A DNA stretch of 64,000 nucleotides from Pisolithus tinctorius (lineage: Eukaryota > Basidiomycota > Agaricomycetes > Boletales > Pisolithaceae): assembly GCA_024663395.1 (NCBI GenBank), contig JANFAH010000007.1:682001-746000 (forward strand), read 5' to 3'. Each line of letters begins with the position of its first letter. The stretch's first letter is position 1. The notes under the pieces are model-generated. The model worked only from the letters and a program-made list of their open reading frames with translations, searched no databases and was not told where the DNA came from. Of the stretch, positions 29,728 through 40,110 are shown piece by piece. A program made the position numbers and the translations under genes.

Positions 29728-32700
29728 ATTGACTCTGGCTGTGCACCTACGGAGGCTCGTCTCAACATGTCCGCTCTTTCTAATCCAGACTCGTTAACCC
29801 CCCATGTCTCCATTATCAGTCACAATTTACCCTGGTTCCATACACTAGTGGACTCTGGTTCCACGCATAGTTTCATAGATAAAGACTTTGTTAATCAACA
29901 CTCTTTTGCCCCTTATCCCATGTCCCCTATCCAACTCCGGCTCTTTGATGGGTCGTCAAGTTTCGTTATCACCCAAGCAGTAGATCTTTCAGTTCAATTT
30001 GCAACTGGCGATGTCACCCCGGTAACCCTGTTTCTAGCCCCATTGGATTCTGAATGTAAGATAGTCCTTGGACATGACTGGCTCACCTGCTACAATCTGT
30101 CAATTGATTGGGTATTGAGCAGTCTAACTTTCTGGACATCTACAGGAGGAATGCCAACCCCATCGACACCCCCTGCCACACTGGTCTTAACTGGTATTCC
30201 CAAACCTGGTCTACCTGACCAACCCAACCCCAGCCCTGTGCCATCTGTACCGTCTGTCAACTCACCAGTTCGCACCCCCCTGAAAGCTCCCCCTATTGCC
30301 CTGATCAATGCAGCTGCATATGTACATGCTTGCAAACTAGAGGGATCCACCCAATTCCAACTCCATCTATGCCCATTGGACCTGGACCTGGCCCAGTCTA
30401 CTTCTACCGGTCCTCCACCAGACCTGGCTGGTGTACCAAAGGACTATCATGACTTTGCTGACGTCTTTAGCAAAGCCAAGGCCTCTACTCTCCCCCCACA
30501 CCGGGAGTACGACCTTAAGATCGAGTTGGAAGAGGGTACTACTCCACCCGTAGGAACCATCTACTTGCTATCCCCAGTCGAGCTGCAAGCTCTCTGGGCC
30601 TTCATTGATGAAAACCTGACTACCAGTTTCATCTGGCCTACCTCTTCCCCCTATGCTGCACCAGTCCTCTTCATGAAGAAGAAGGATGGCTCACTCCAGT
30701 TATGTGTTGACTTCCGGGGCCTTAACAAACTCACCAAGAAAGACCGGTATCCCCTACCACTAATATCTGACCTACTCAACTCCCCTAGCTGCGCCAAAAT
30801 CTACACTAAGATCGACTTAAGGCACGCATACCACCTCATCCAGATTGCACCCAGGGATGAGTGGAAAACTGCCTTCAGAACGCGCTATGGGTCTTATGAG
30901 TGGTTGGTGATGCCTTTCAGTCTTACCAATGCCCTGGCCACCTTCCAGCAGTTTGTCAATTCAATCTTTGCAGATATGCTAGATGTCTGTGTCGTCGTCT
31001 ACCTTGATGACATTTTAATCTACTCTGGAGATGAGTCATCACACAAGCAGCATGTCTGGGAGGTTCTTCGCTGGCTCTGGTTGCATGGCCTGTATGCCAA
31101 ACCGGAGAAGTGCGAATTCCACTCAGACTCTGTGGAATACTTGGGTTACCACTTGTCCCTGGCCAGCCTTACCATGTCTTCAGAGAAAGTCAAAGCTATC
31201 TGTGACTGGCCTGAGCCCTGGAAGGTAAAGGACATTCAGTCCTTCCTGGGTTTTGCCAATTTCTACCAGCGGTTCATTTTTAACTACTTGGACATAGTGG
31301 TACCTCTAACCCGGTTGACATGCAAAGGTGCTCCCTGGAGTTTTTCTGAGGAGTGCCGCCGGTCTTTCAATAAACTCAAGCAGGCCTTCACTACTGCCCC
31401 GGTCCTAACTCACTTTTCCCCAGAAGCTCCTATTACCATTGAGACTGATGCTTCTGACTATGCCATAGCCAGTATTCTGTCCATCACTGGTGGTGATGGT
31501 CAAATCCGGCCGGTCACATTCTATTCTCGCACCTTAACAGCCCCGGAGCTAAATTATGACACCCATGATAAGGAGTTACTTGTGATCTTCGAGGCATTCC
31601 AGACATGGTGGCATTACTTAGAAGGCTCTGCAGTACCGGTTGACATTGTCACCGATCACAAGAACCTGGAGTACTTCTCCACCTCAAAGGTTTTAACCCA
31701 GTGCCAGGTGTGCTGGTCTGAGTTCTTGTCACAGTTCAATATGGTTATCCAGTTCAGACCTGGTAAACTCAGTGCTAAGCCTGATGCCCTAACTAGACAA
31801 TGGGATGTCTACCCCAAAGAGGGGGATAGTGACTATGCCCGGGTCAACCCACAGAATCTCAGACCGGTCTTCATGCAGGAACAGCTAGCCACCTCCCTGC
31901 ACGCCACCTACCTTGAATACCTGGTCCTATGTGCTGTTGCACAAATGGACATGGAGAAGTTGCATAATGATATTCTCTCAGCCCTACCCTCAGACCTGGT
32001 TGCCCAAGTCTGGTTCTCAGACACATCAGATTCCCAGTGGTCAGTTGATGACACTGGCTTCCTCCATCTAGATGGAAGAATCTATGTACCAGACTCTAAC
32101 AACCTTCGCCTTCGTGTCTTGAGGTTTAAACATGACCATCCCTTGTCCGGCCACTTTGGCCAAAACAGAACTCTAGAGCTCATCTGGTGTGAATACACTT
32201 GGCCCGGCCTAAGGACATTTGTCAAGGACTATGTCTGGTCTTGTACTACCTGTGCCTGGGCCAAGGTACCCCACCACCAGCCTTACGGCCTGCTCAAACA
32301 GCTCCCCATGCCAGAGAAGCCATGGAATTCCATCTCAATGGATTTCATAGAGCAACTCCTGGCCTCAACCAGCTTTACTGCCATCCTTGTCGTGGTTGAC
32401 TGGCTCTCAAAGCAAGCCATCTTCATACCTACTCACGACACCATCACAGCCCCTGAGCTTGCCAAGCTCTTCCTCATGCATGTATTCTCTAAGCTGGCCT
32501 ATGTAACCTCAGACCGGGGATCAGAGTTCATGTCCCACTTCTTCTGGTCTCTAGGTAAAGCTCTAGACATGTGTCTACATTTCACCTCCAGGTATCACCC
32601 AGAGGGGGATGGTCAGACAGAGCACACCAACCAGACCCTCAAACAGTATCTCCAGGTCTACTGCAACTATCAGCAGGGCAACCGGGCCAAACTACTACTG

Positions 32701-33406
32701 CTAGCTGAGTTTGCCTACAACAACGCACCCAGCGCTATGACTGGGGTATCACCCTTCTTCGCTAATAAGGGTTACCACCCTAATATATCGGTCTTCCCTG
32801 AGTGCAACCTCACATCTAACCGGGCTCGTGATTACGCAGTAGACTTAGATTCACTGCACCAGTACCTATGTGAAGAAATGGCTCTCGCCCAGCAATGCTA
32901 CCAAGGACTGGCAGATGCTAAGCGCATGCTGGCCCCGGACTTCAAAGTGGGTGACAATGTCTATGTAAAAGCCAAGTACTTCCGGTCGACCTGGCCCTCC
33001 AAGAAACTGAGCAAGAAAAACCTTGGGCCCTATCCCATAATAGCCCAGGCCAGCTCTCACTCGTTCACCCTGTGTTTACCAGACTCTATGCGCACTGTAC
33101 ATCCGGTCTTCCACATATCCCAACTCGAACTGGCCATTCCAAACACCATACCCAACCGGTCTCAACCTCCACCCCCACCAGTAGATGTTGACAGCAACTT
33201 AGAATTCAAAGTAGCAGAGATACTCAATTCGAAGGAGGACCGGTGCAGAAAGTGTTGGCTGCAGTACCTGGTCCAGTGGACCAGTTATGAGGGGAACTGA
33301 CAAGGAAACTACCTGGGTACTAGCAACAGAGCTGGACAACACTTCAGAACTTGTCCAAGAGTATCATAACCGGTACCCAGACAAACCTGGTCCTTTCAAG
33401 AAATAA
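29686..33406 (+). pseudogene. GyA-4 pol (PR-RT-RH-IN-chromodomain), near-intact, C-terminal frameshift
   Basis: Expressed as gag-pol by -1 frameshift. Protease LVDSGSTHSFIDKDFV and IVLGHDWLTCYN; RT with LCVDFRGLNKLTKKDRYPLP and catalytic VVVYLDDILIYS; RNase H (IETDASDYAIASIL, TDHKNLEYFST); integrase zinc region (KHDHPLSGHFGQNRTL to CTTCAWAK) and core (SMDFIEQL, VTSDRGSEFMSHFF, YHPEGDGQTEHTNQTL); C-terminal domain VHPVFHISQLELAIP; chromodomain start EFKVAEILNSKEDRC. Defects: FGLTNAPATF of relatives is FSLTNALATF; 9 nt are missing before the second integrase Asp (FSKLAYVTSD versus FSKHSVPAHVTSD); one extra G near 33291 shifts the frame in the chromodomain (early TGA 33298-33300). The original end is TAA 33404-33406. 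Probably inactive but recent. Confidence 0.93.
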
Positions 33407-33588
33407 CATAGAACTGGTCTCAAGCTTTCTTTCTCCTTATCTGTTTCTTCTATCTCATAGTACTTACCATGTCTTGATTTCCTTTACCTTTCCCTTATTT
33501 GCTTTCTTTCATACTTCGGAACTGGAACCGGGCATTGGCATTCACAAGTGTACAGAAAGGGAAAACACTACTCTATGCGCACACAACC

Positions 33589-34639
33589 TCAGACTTGGGA
33601 CCCAGCGGAACTGGCACTGGCCTGGTCACCTGACTCAGACTGGGACCGGCTTTCCTCCTCTTCCTCCCTCAGCCCCTCCAGCTCATCATTGAGCCCCTCA
33701 ATGTCCCTGTCCTCCTCGTCGGTAGTGTCCTGGTCTGAAGGCACATCTGGCGCCAAAAACTCGAAGCACTCTTTGATGTAAGTCTCATACAATCGGGTGA
33801 ACCAGTAGAAGTTTCAGGAGACTTCTCTTTGCACCGTCACAAGGCCGGCCATGTTGTCAGCAACGTGCTCGACCGCTTTGATCAAGCGCTCCATTGGATC
33901 ACTGGTCACCGGACTGGCTTCGACCTCGTCACCAGTCTTCTTCAATGTTGATGGGTCCTCACCTACGTCGTCCTCGTCACCTGTGCCCTCGAGTACTTTG
34001 GTGGATGGCCGCCTCGATCTTTTCTTCTTCTCCCCGGCATGAGGGGAGGTCACATCGGCCTTCCTCTTCCCCTTGTCCCCAGCCAGTCCAACACCGGAAC
34101 CAGTCTCACCTTCGACCAGCCACTGGCAACACTCCTTGAGCTCGTTGCACTGTTTACATGCCAGGCACCTCTTCTTACTGTCGGTGCTGTGCAGACAGGG
34201 CGTGTTGGTCTGGGCACAGCGAAGGCAGCTGGTGGAGTGTTAGTTATCAACACCGGTGGTAATCATCACAGTACTCACCAAGGGTTCATCACCTCGACAT
34301 TTGAACTGGCCCCAGCCGAACTACCCACCAGGGCATCTGCCCACCGGCTCTCCTCCACCTTTCTGGCTTCTTCAACCTTGCATGCAGCCTCTACTCTCTG
34401 CGCCTCAGCCTCTGCACACGCCCTCTCCTCTTCGAGCCAGGCTTGCTCCTGCCTCTCAGCCTCCAACCGGGCTTCTTCAGCCAGCTGGGCTTCCTCTTGC
34501 ACCTCTTGCGCTCAGCCAACTTGCCCCAGATGGCCTCGTTGTCGTCATCGCTGCCTACCTGCAGCTCTTCGCTTGTTGCCCAGGTCAGGTCAGGCAGGAG
34601 TTCTTGATTGTATGGCGTTCTGGACCAGTGAATAGACAT
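33589..34639 (-). pseudogene. antisense accessory gene of GyA-4 (coiled coil + Cys cluster)
   Basis: Minus strand, between pol and the 3' LTR and convergent with pol. Start MSIHWSRTPYNQELLPDLTW at 34639. A deletion near 34500 shifts the frame. Coiled coil: EEARLEAERQEQAWLEEE, RACAEAEAQRVEAACKVE. Intron 34278-34229 (GTGAGT, branch CTAAC, CACCAG) joins exon 1 to a cysteine-rich segment whose visible parts are CCLRCAQTNTPC, RCLACKQC and LKECC. Then a basic stretch KKKRSRRPSTK, helix MERLIKAVEHVADNMAGLV, FYWFTRLYETYIKECFEFL, and acidic coil DTTDEEDRDIEGLNDELEGL. One TGA (33811-33813) where GyA-3 and GyA-6 have Arg. No known domain recognised; a zinc-binding nuclear or chromatin-associated role is only a guess. 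End 33589. Confidence 0.72.
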
Positions 34640-34757
34640 GTCGAGGTGAAAGACCAAACCTGGGGTGAACCAGTCTTAAGACCACCGGTTTTCAAGGTCA
34701 GACACGAAACTTTCGATCTCAGCATTGTCCTCATTGGAGCCTCGTGGGCTTGGCTCC

Positions 34758-34770
34758 AAGAGGGGGATAC
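34758..34770 (+). promoter_or_regulatory. GyA-4 polypurine tract
   Basis: AAGAGGGGGATAC directly before the 3' LTR, the plus-strand primer site; the same tract precedes the GyA-3 and GyA-6 3' LTRs. Confidence 0.8.
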
Positions 34771-35345
34771 TGTCATGACCGTGCCCAGACCACCCCAGAC
34801 TGACTCTACCCTGGTCTCGACTGGTCCTGTCCAACCCTTGCCCTGGTCCCAGCCTTAACCCTTTGACCCAGAAACGTGTTAGCTTGCAAGGCACTGCAAG
34901 GCAGTGCCCAGTCGAGTTGTCCCCTCAGTTGGTACCGGGCCGGTGTAACACCCGGCCCAGCCACATGTCCTGCCCCAGTTCCCAGTAATCCCTTGTTCAT
35001 AGTCCTTGCTTGATAAGAATCTTTGTAACACTACTTACCAATCATCGCTGTACCAGTGCAGACCAGTCTCCAGTGCTACATTACACTTAGGTTACTTCTA
35101 GTATTTAAGCCGTAGGATATTCTGTTTAGCCTCAGTCTGAAATCAAACTAGTTCTCATCTTAACCTGGTCTCTCTTGTCCTCTGTCCCCTGTCTCTTGAC
35201 CAGACTACGGCCCATGCAAGGGAATAGCACTGCACCCTCAGTTGCTAAGTCCAATAGTCCAAAACCCCTTGATATCTCGTATTACCCTCTAACCCCCGAC
35301 CGGACTCCAGACTGGCCTTGGACCGGTGAAGACCCAGACTTAACA
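34771..35345 (+). repeat. GyA-4 3' LTR (575 bp)
   Basis: TGTCATGACCGTGCC...GACTTAACA, same length as the 5' LTR, followed by TSD TCCTT. Confidence 0.95.
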
Positions 35346-35925
35346 TCCTTATACATGTCCTTTCTTTTTCCCATGTGGTGCATGAGCCACAACAACTCAG
35401 GGTTTATTGCCTGTTCAAGGCACAGGATGGCCAAGTCATCAGAAGCACTTGCCATGAGCTTCCAACTGCCAAACTCTGCCAGAAAGGTGTCCATTCAAGA
35501 CTGTCCCTGCCTTGCTTTCAGCATTTTCTTCTGGGCCCAATCCCCATTGTTCATGGGTCAGAATCTTGAGTTGAGGTTGGCCAGCTTCCATTTGCCAAGT
35601 GGAAGTCCAACTTGGCCCAGGCATAACTGCCAGTGATCAGACCCATCATTTGAGTCCAGAAGGCCATACAATCCTGGCTTGTATAGTGGTGGACTTCTGC
35701 TTTGCAGAAGGCCCTCATTTTGATGACCCATTCTTCATATTTTGCCATGGACCCATCAAAGGTTCCAGGCTCAGCAACACCCCTTTTCATGGGGTCAAAG
35801 TTATGCATTTGTTGAGGTGGTGCCAATGCTGGTACATACTGCTGCATGGCTTGTGCCTTAGCAGCCACCATTGCCTGTAATGTGGCATAATCAATTGGCA
35901 GGGGCTGGGGCTGGTTGGGGTCCAT
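35346..35925 (-). pseudogene. GyB-2 gag, N-terminal part
   Basis: Starts MDPNQPQPLPIDYATLQAMV at 35925 and runs through TFDGSMAKYEEWVIKMRAF and CMAFWTQMMG. A frame change follows near 35600, after which the gag core (MDTFLAEFGSWKLMASASDD, LEQAINPELLWLMHHMGKR) runs up to the GyA-4 insertion at 35346. Together with 27362-27763 it gives the full GyB gag. Confidence 0.88.
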
Positions 35926-36685
35926 TTCTGCTTGTCAGCAGGACCAGGCAACATAGGGGGAGGTGGATGGAATGACAGTTCCAAAGGTTATAGGGAGTGT
36001 TGAAGATGAACCCAAGTTTGTTTGGGTTGGGGGAAGGCAAAGGGTAGATGAGCTCAAGAGTTACCTCACAGAAAAGCTTGAGAGGAGGAAGAGGGAGTGG
36101 GGTGAGTGGGGAGAGCAAGCACAAAAGGCATGGAGTAGAGAGTTCCCTTTTATAAGGGAGGAACCTAAGAGGGAGACAAAGTTCAACCTCTTCCTTCTTG
36201 ATGGTGGGAATGGTGGTAAGGTAAAAGTAACATAGGCATACTACTCACTGATGATGTTCAAGACCACTAAACATGTAGTCTGTTTGCTGTCACATGCCTG
36301 ATCAACCTCCTAGCAATAGAGAGGGACCAGCCTGGCACACTATGCAAACTATGGTGGGTGCAGGAATGTCAACTACTGGTCTACCTCCACTGCCATGCAG
36401 GAACTATGACTATGTATGGCTCAGCCACTCTGGACCTTGTGGGTCCTCTTGATCAAGCATTGCCCTATGTTCACCAAGCTCAACCTCAGGACAGTGTATA
36501 CATGTAGTTATAACACTCCCTAAGATGCTTGCCCAACTGGCTTCATTGCTCAGGTGCTCTTGGTCACACTGATGGAGGCAGAAAGAAACTATGGGCAGAA
36601 CTGCCCACTATGAGTATTGTACTGCTGTTGACCCTTGGTGTTGGGTATGAAGGGATAGGGGAGAAGTTTTGTAATCTAGTTTGAG
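35926..36685 (-). other. GyB-2 untranslated leader
   Basis: Leader between gag and the 5' LTR, matching the GyB-1 leader (17140-17767) in order. Purine/GAG-rich on the plus strand. The only functional tract I recognise is the primer site at 36673-36683. Confidence 0.6.
36673..36683 (-). promoter_or_regulatory. GyB-2 primer-binding site (self-primer type)
   Basis: Minus-strand CAAACTAGATT, 2 nt inside the 5' LTR. Its complement AATCTAGTTTG occurs in this element's own LTR (36774-36784 as CAAACTAGATT on the plus strand) and in the GyB-1 3' LTR. No tRNA match is apparent. Confidence 0.7.
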
Positions 36686-37081
36686 TGAAGCAACCAAAGA
36701 CAAAGTCTTCTCAGCTATCACTTCAAACCAAGTATTGGGAGTGGAACCTGTTGATTGAGGACCAAGCTCAAAACAAACTAGATTAGAGAAACTGGCTACA
36801 ACAAATGATGGGACTTATATACTGCCTTACTGTTTGTACATACTGCCATGAGAGAACATTCAAGAAGAAAGTAAACAAAAGAGAAAACTATGCTATTGGT
36901 TGAATGCAAACATGTGGTGTCAGTGAGATACAGTCTGACTAAGTATTGTGTAAGCATCACAAGATACATAAAAGGAAAAGTCTGAGATGACTAAGCATCC
37001 CTAAAGTGTAACCCTAACCAGAGGATAGATATATATGGGTAACCAGGAGATGCAGAAGTGAAAAGTCTACCAGTCATTACA
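36686..37081 (-). repeat. GyB-2 5' LTR (396 bp)
   Basis: TGAAGCAACC...GTCATTACA on the plus strand, the reverse of TGTAATGACT...GGTTGCTTCA. Right neighbour is gypsy fragment GyA-5, which it probably interrupted. Confidence 0.88.
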
Positions 37082-37478
37082 GTAGCAGGCATGGAACTCC
37101 TGCACAAGTTCAGAAGCATTGTCCAGCTCTGTAGCTAGTACCCAAGTAGTTTCTTCATCAGTCCCCTTGTAGCCAGTCCAACAAACCAGGTACTGAAGCC
37201 AACACTGGTGATGCCAGTCAACCTTGGAGTTGAGGATTTTGGCTACCTCAAACTCCAGTTCACCATCAACTTTTACTGGTGGGGGTGGTGGCTGAGTCCA
37301 GTTCAGGATGGTATTAGGGAAGGCCAGCTTGAGCTGGGAGACATGGAAAACCAGATGTACCATGTGCATTGAGTCTGGCAGACACAGTGTGAATGAGTGG
37401 GTACTGGCCTGAGCTATGACCAGGTACAGTCCAAGGTTTTTCTCCAAAAGCTTCTTGGAAGGCTGGGTTGACCAGAAG
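37082..37478 (-). pseudogene. Ty3/gypsy fragment GyA-5: integrase C-terminus and chromodomain
   Basis: Minus strand, GyA-related but divergent: STQPSKKLLEKNLGLYLVIA, VHLVFHVSQLKLAFP, TQPPPPPVKVDGELEFEVAK, chromodomain ILNSKVDWHHQCWLQYLVCW / TGYKGTDEETTWV / LDNASELVQEFHACY. Cut on one side by the GyB-2 LTR (37081) and on the other by the Tc1-type element (37479). It does not resume beyond that element at 39068, so DNA was lost there. Confidence 0.85.
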
Positions 37479-37841
37479 TACAGTGGCTCAAAAAAGTGTC
37501 CCAATGTTGGGTGGTTTTGGAAGGATTTGAGATTTATGAGAGAACCAGTAGGAATCAGTTCAAACTCCTGCAGGACCAAAAATAGCACTAACTGTTACCT
37601 TGACAACAAGGGCTTTTTCATATGGTTTGGTTGCTATGGCACTGAGATATAACCAATTTAAAATGACATGTCATTGAGACACTTTTTTGAGCATGATGTT
37701 GTCAGTCATTATTCAGTAAATATCATATGGATTTGACAACTTCTGAAGGATTTTTTGTTTCAACCTTGCCTGATCATGTAATGTACATAATCCTGAGCCA
37801 TAAAAATGGCTTGGGTCCCACACAGCTAACCCTACTCCACC

Positions 37842-38181
37842 ATGAAATGCATTTTTGTCTCTGCTAGAGCAAATTTCCATCTTCTTTCTGAATCTGGCTT
37901 TTCTGCTCATCAAATCTTCCTCTAGAGCTGGTCTGTGGAGCTCTACTGTGGCCAGGGTCATCAAAGAGTTCCAGCTAGATAAGGAAAACCTCAAAATGGG
38001 ACATCCTCACCAGCTTTCTTCTACTGGCAGAAGGAAAATAGTCTCTAGTGTGACCTCAAGAAGAACTGAAAATGCCATCAAGGCCACCCATATGGTGAGA
38101 GTGGCCCATTCCTCTCCTGTCTCTTCCCAAACTGTCTGCAGTGTGCTCAATTCTGCATCCCTGAAGGCTGTAGTCAAGCAG
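37842..38181 (+). pseudogene. Tc1-like transposase fragment, left arm
   Basis: ATG at 37842 (MKCIFVSARANFHLLSES). An extra T near 37915 shifts the frame into SSRAGLWSSTVARVIKEF, which matches the DNA-binding helix-turn-helix region of Tc1-type transposases, then GHPHQLSSTGRRKIVSSVTS. It is the mirror copy of 38366-38704. Stops where the arms end; no catalytic residues. Confidence 0.8.
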
Positions 38182-38704
38182 GAACATTATCCTGCAAAAG
38201 CTTTCCTACCATTTTCAATGCAAATTTCCTTCCTATCTGACCCAAACCTATTGATCTTAGGTCCAAGTGACCATATGACCCTATTCCAGTCCTCCAAGGT
38301 ATTTGGTGCTTAAGAGCAAAGGCAGGTCCCTGTTGCCTATGCTTGTCAGACAAGAGTGGCCCCTCCTGCTTGACTAGAGCCTTCAGCAATGCAGAGTTGA
38401 GCACACTGAAATCAGTTTTGGATGTGACAGGAGAGGAAAGGGAAGCACTCATTATATGTGTGGCCTGGATGGCATTTTCAGCTCTCCCAGAGGTCACACT
38501 AGCAACTATTCTCCTTCTGCCAGTAGAAGAAAGCTGGTGAGGATGTCCTAGTTTGAGGTTTTCCTTATCTAGCTGGAACTCTTTGATGACCCTGGCCACA
38601 GTAGAGCTCCACAGACCAGCTCTAGAGGAGATTTGATGAGCAGAAAAGCCAGATTCAGAAAGAAGATGGAAATTTGCTCTAGCAGAGACAAAAATGCATT
38701 TCAT
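38174..38704 (-). pseudogene. Tc1-like transposase fragment, right arm and centre
   Basis: Minus strand ORF of 176 residues from MKCIFVSARANFHLLSES. Helix-turn-helix domains ISSRAGLWSSTVARVIKEFQ and GHPHQLSSTGRRRIVASVTS, then LLKALVKQEGPLLSDKHRQQ and AFALKH, which match the linker before the catalytic domain. In the central part the WxxxxWxxVIWSDE-type motif is frameshifted and the expected first catalytic Asp region reads S-L-G-P in the best frame. The C-terminal half of DDE is absent. Inactive. Confidence 0.82.
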
Positions 38705-39067
38705 GGTGGAGTAGGGTTAGCTGTGTGGGACCCAAGCCATTTTTATGGCTCAGGATTATGTACATTACATGATCAGGCAAGGTTGAAACAAAAAATCCTT
38801 CAGAAGTTGTCAAATCCATATGATATTTACTGAATAATGACTGACAACATCATGCTCAAAAAAGTGTCTCAATGACATGTCATTTTAAATTGGTTATATC
38901 TCAGTGCCATAGCAACCAAACCATATGAAAAAGCCCTTGTTGTCAAGGTAACAGTTAGTGCTATTTTTGGTCCTGAAGGAGTTTGAACTGATTCCTACTG
39001 GTTCTCTCATAAATCTCAAATCCTTCCAAAACCACCCAACATTGGGACACTTTTTTGAGCCACTGTA

Positions 39068-39737
39068 CATGGAACTGGTGCTGGGCCAGCCTCCATGGCA
39101 TTGGTGTTGTGCCAGAACACATTACAATGGCATAGGTTCCAGGATGGCTTCCATGGCATTGGTGTTGTGCTGGAACACACTCCAATGGTGCCAGGATGGC
39201 CTGCATGATGGCCCCATGGCATTGGGGATGTGCTGGAACACATGGACCTGGTGCTGGTGCTGGCTCACAATACATTGGTGCCAGGACAGCTTCCATGATG
39301 GCCCCATGGCAGTGGCAATGTGCTGGAGTACATGGCATTGGTGCCAGCATGGCTTCCATGGCATCAGCATTGTGCTGGTTCACATTAAATCAGTGCTGGC
39401 CAAGACAGCTTCCATGGCATTAGTCCTGGGTTGGTGTTGGCCTGGCTCACATTGCATTGGTGCTGGGATGCCTTGAATGGCATTGGTATTAGGTCTGCCC
39501 ATGTGGAATCAATGCCAGGATAGCCAGCATGGCATTGGTGTTGCACTGGCCTGCATGGAATTGGTATTGGGCCTGTTCATATTGCATTGGTGTTGGCCTG
39601 GCTCACATGGCAATCATCCCAGGATGGCCTGCATGGCATTGGTGGTGGGCTGGCCCACATGGCAGTGTTGCCAGGATGGCTAGCATGGCATTGGTGTTGG
39701 GCTAGCTTGCATGACAGTGTTGCCAGGGGTGAACTCA
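39068..39737. repeat. degenerate minisatellite, ~26-bp half-units
   Basis: About 25 imperfect tandem units with core ATGGCATTGGTGTTG.GCTGG alternating with GTGCCAGGATGGCTTCC-type units, giving a higher-order period of about 52-57 bp. It starts exactly at the end of the Tc1-type element. Long ORFs across it are by-products of the repeat. Confidence 0.85.
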
Positions 39738-39835
39738 GGGGCTGAGCCCATCCATACCTTCCAGGGACACCCAACTCTGGGCTTACCTGGGACTACTCAT
39801 ATTGCAGTGGCTACACCATAATCCCACAGCTGGCT

Positions 39836-40110
39836 TGTACCCCATGATGACAATTCTAACCTCTGCCCAGCCATTCTCCATAATGACTCCTACTCTTGGG
39901 CTCAGCTGTATGCTATGGTGACACTCATTTATTGGGCTCTCCCATAGTCCATGATGACACTTACTCCCCAGCCTGCTTGTAACTGACAATGACAATTCAA
40001 ACCACAGCTGCACCTTTCCTCATGACAACATTTCCTCTCAGGCTCAGCTGTACTACATGGTGACACTCATCAGTTGGGGCCTCCCATACTACAAGGTGAC
40101 AATAAGTTCA
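39836..40110. repeat. second degenerate tandem repeat, ~36-bp period
   Basis: About seven to eight units, each with ATGATGACA / ATGGTGACAC-like start and GGCTCAGCTGTA or CTCTCCCATA-like end, spaced 34-37 bp. Distinct in sequence from the minisatellite just left of it. 39738-39835 is unassigned. Confidence 0.6.

Larger units (their letters stand above)
27764..35345 (+). mobile_element. Ty3/gypsy GyA-4, complete 7.6-kb element
   Basis: Both LTRs are 575 bp, flanked by TCCTT (27759-27763 and 35346-35350), inserted in the gag of GyB-2. Contents: LTR, self-primer site, gag, -1 frameshift signal, pol with chromodomain, antisense gene, polypurine tract AAGAGGGGGATAC, LTR. The LTRs differ at several sites, mainly C/T and G/A. 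This is the best-preserved GyA copy: gag is open and pol is open for 1,200 codons. Confidence 0.95.
24786..37081 (-). mobile_element. Ty3/gypsy GyB-2, 3' truncated, split by GyA-4
   Basis: Minus strand: 5' LTR 37081-36686, leader, gag (35925-35346, then 27763-27362) and pol (27365-24786). GyA-4 (27764-35345) is inserted in gag with TSD TCCTT. The element ends in the integrase zinc-binding region at about 24786, against the GyA-3 LTR; integrase core, chromodomain and 3' LTR are missing. Confidence 0.9.
37479..39067. mobile_element. Tc1-type foldback element with ~700-bp inverted arms
   Basis: Ends CAGTGGCTCAAAAAAGTGTC in inverted orientation (37481 and 39065), flanked by TA (37479-37480, 39066-39067). 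The arms 37481-38181 and 38366-39065 are reverse complements over about 700 bp, each holding the N-terminal half of a Tc1-like transposase. The 184-bp centre (38182-38365) holds a piece of the catalytic half. About 190 bp inside each end a TIR-like tract (ACACTTTTTTGAGC) recurs in inverted orientation. Non-autonomous; a transcript would form a long hairpin. Confidence 0.85.

Noticed and set aside
38958..39476. 172-residue ORF with Trp/Cys-rich repeats
   Set aside because: It is an open frame through a degenerate minisatellite; repeat phase, not codon structure, drives it.
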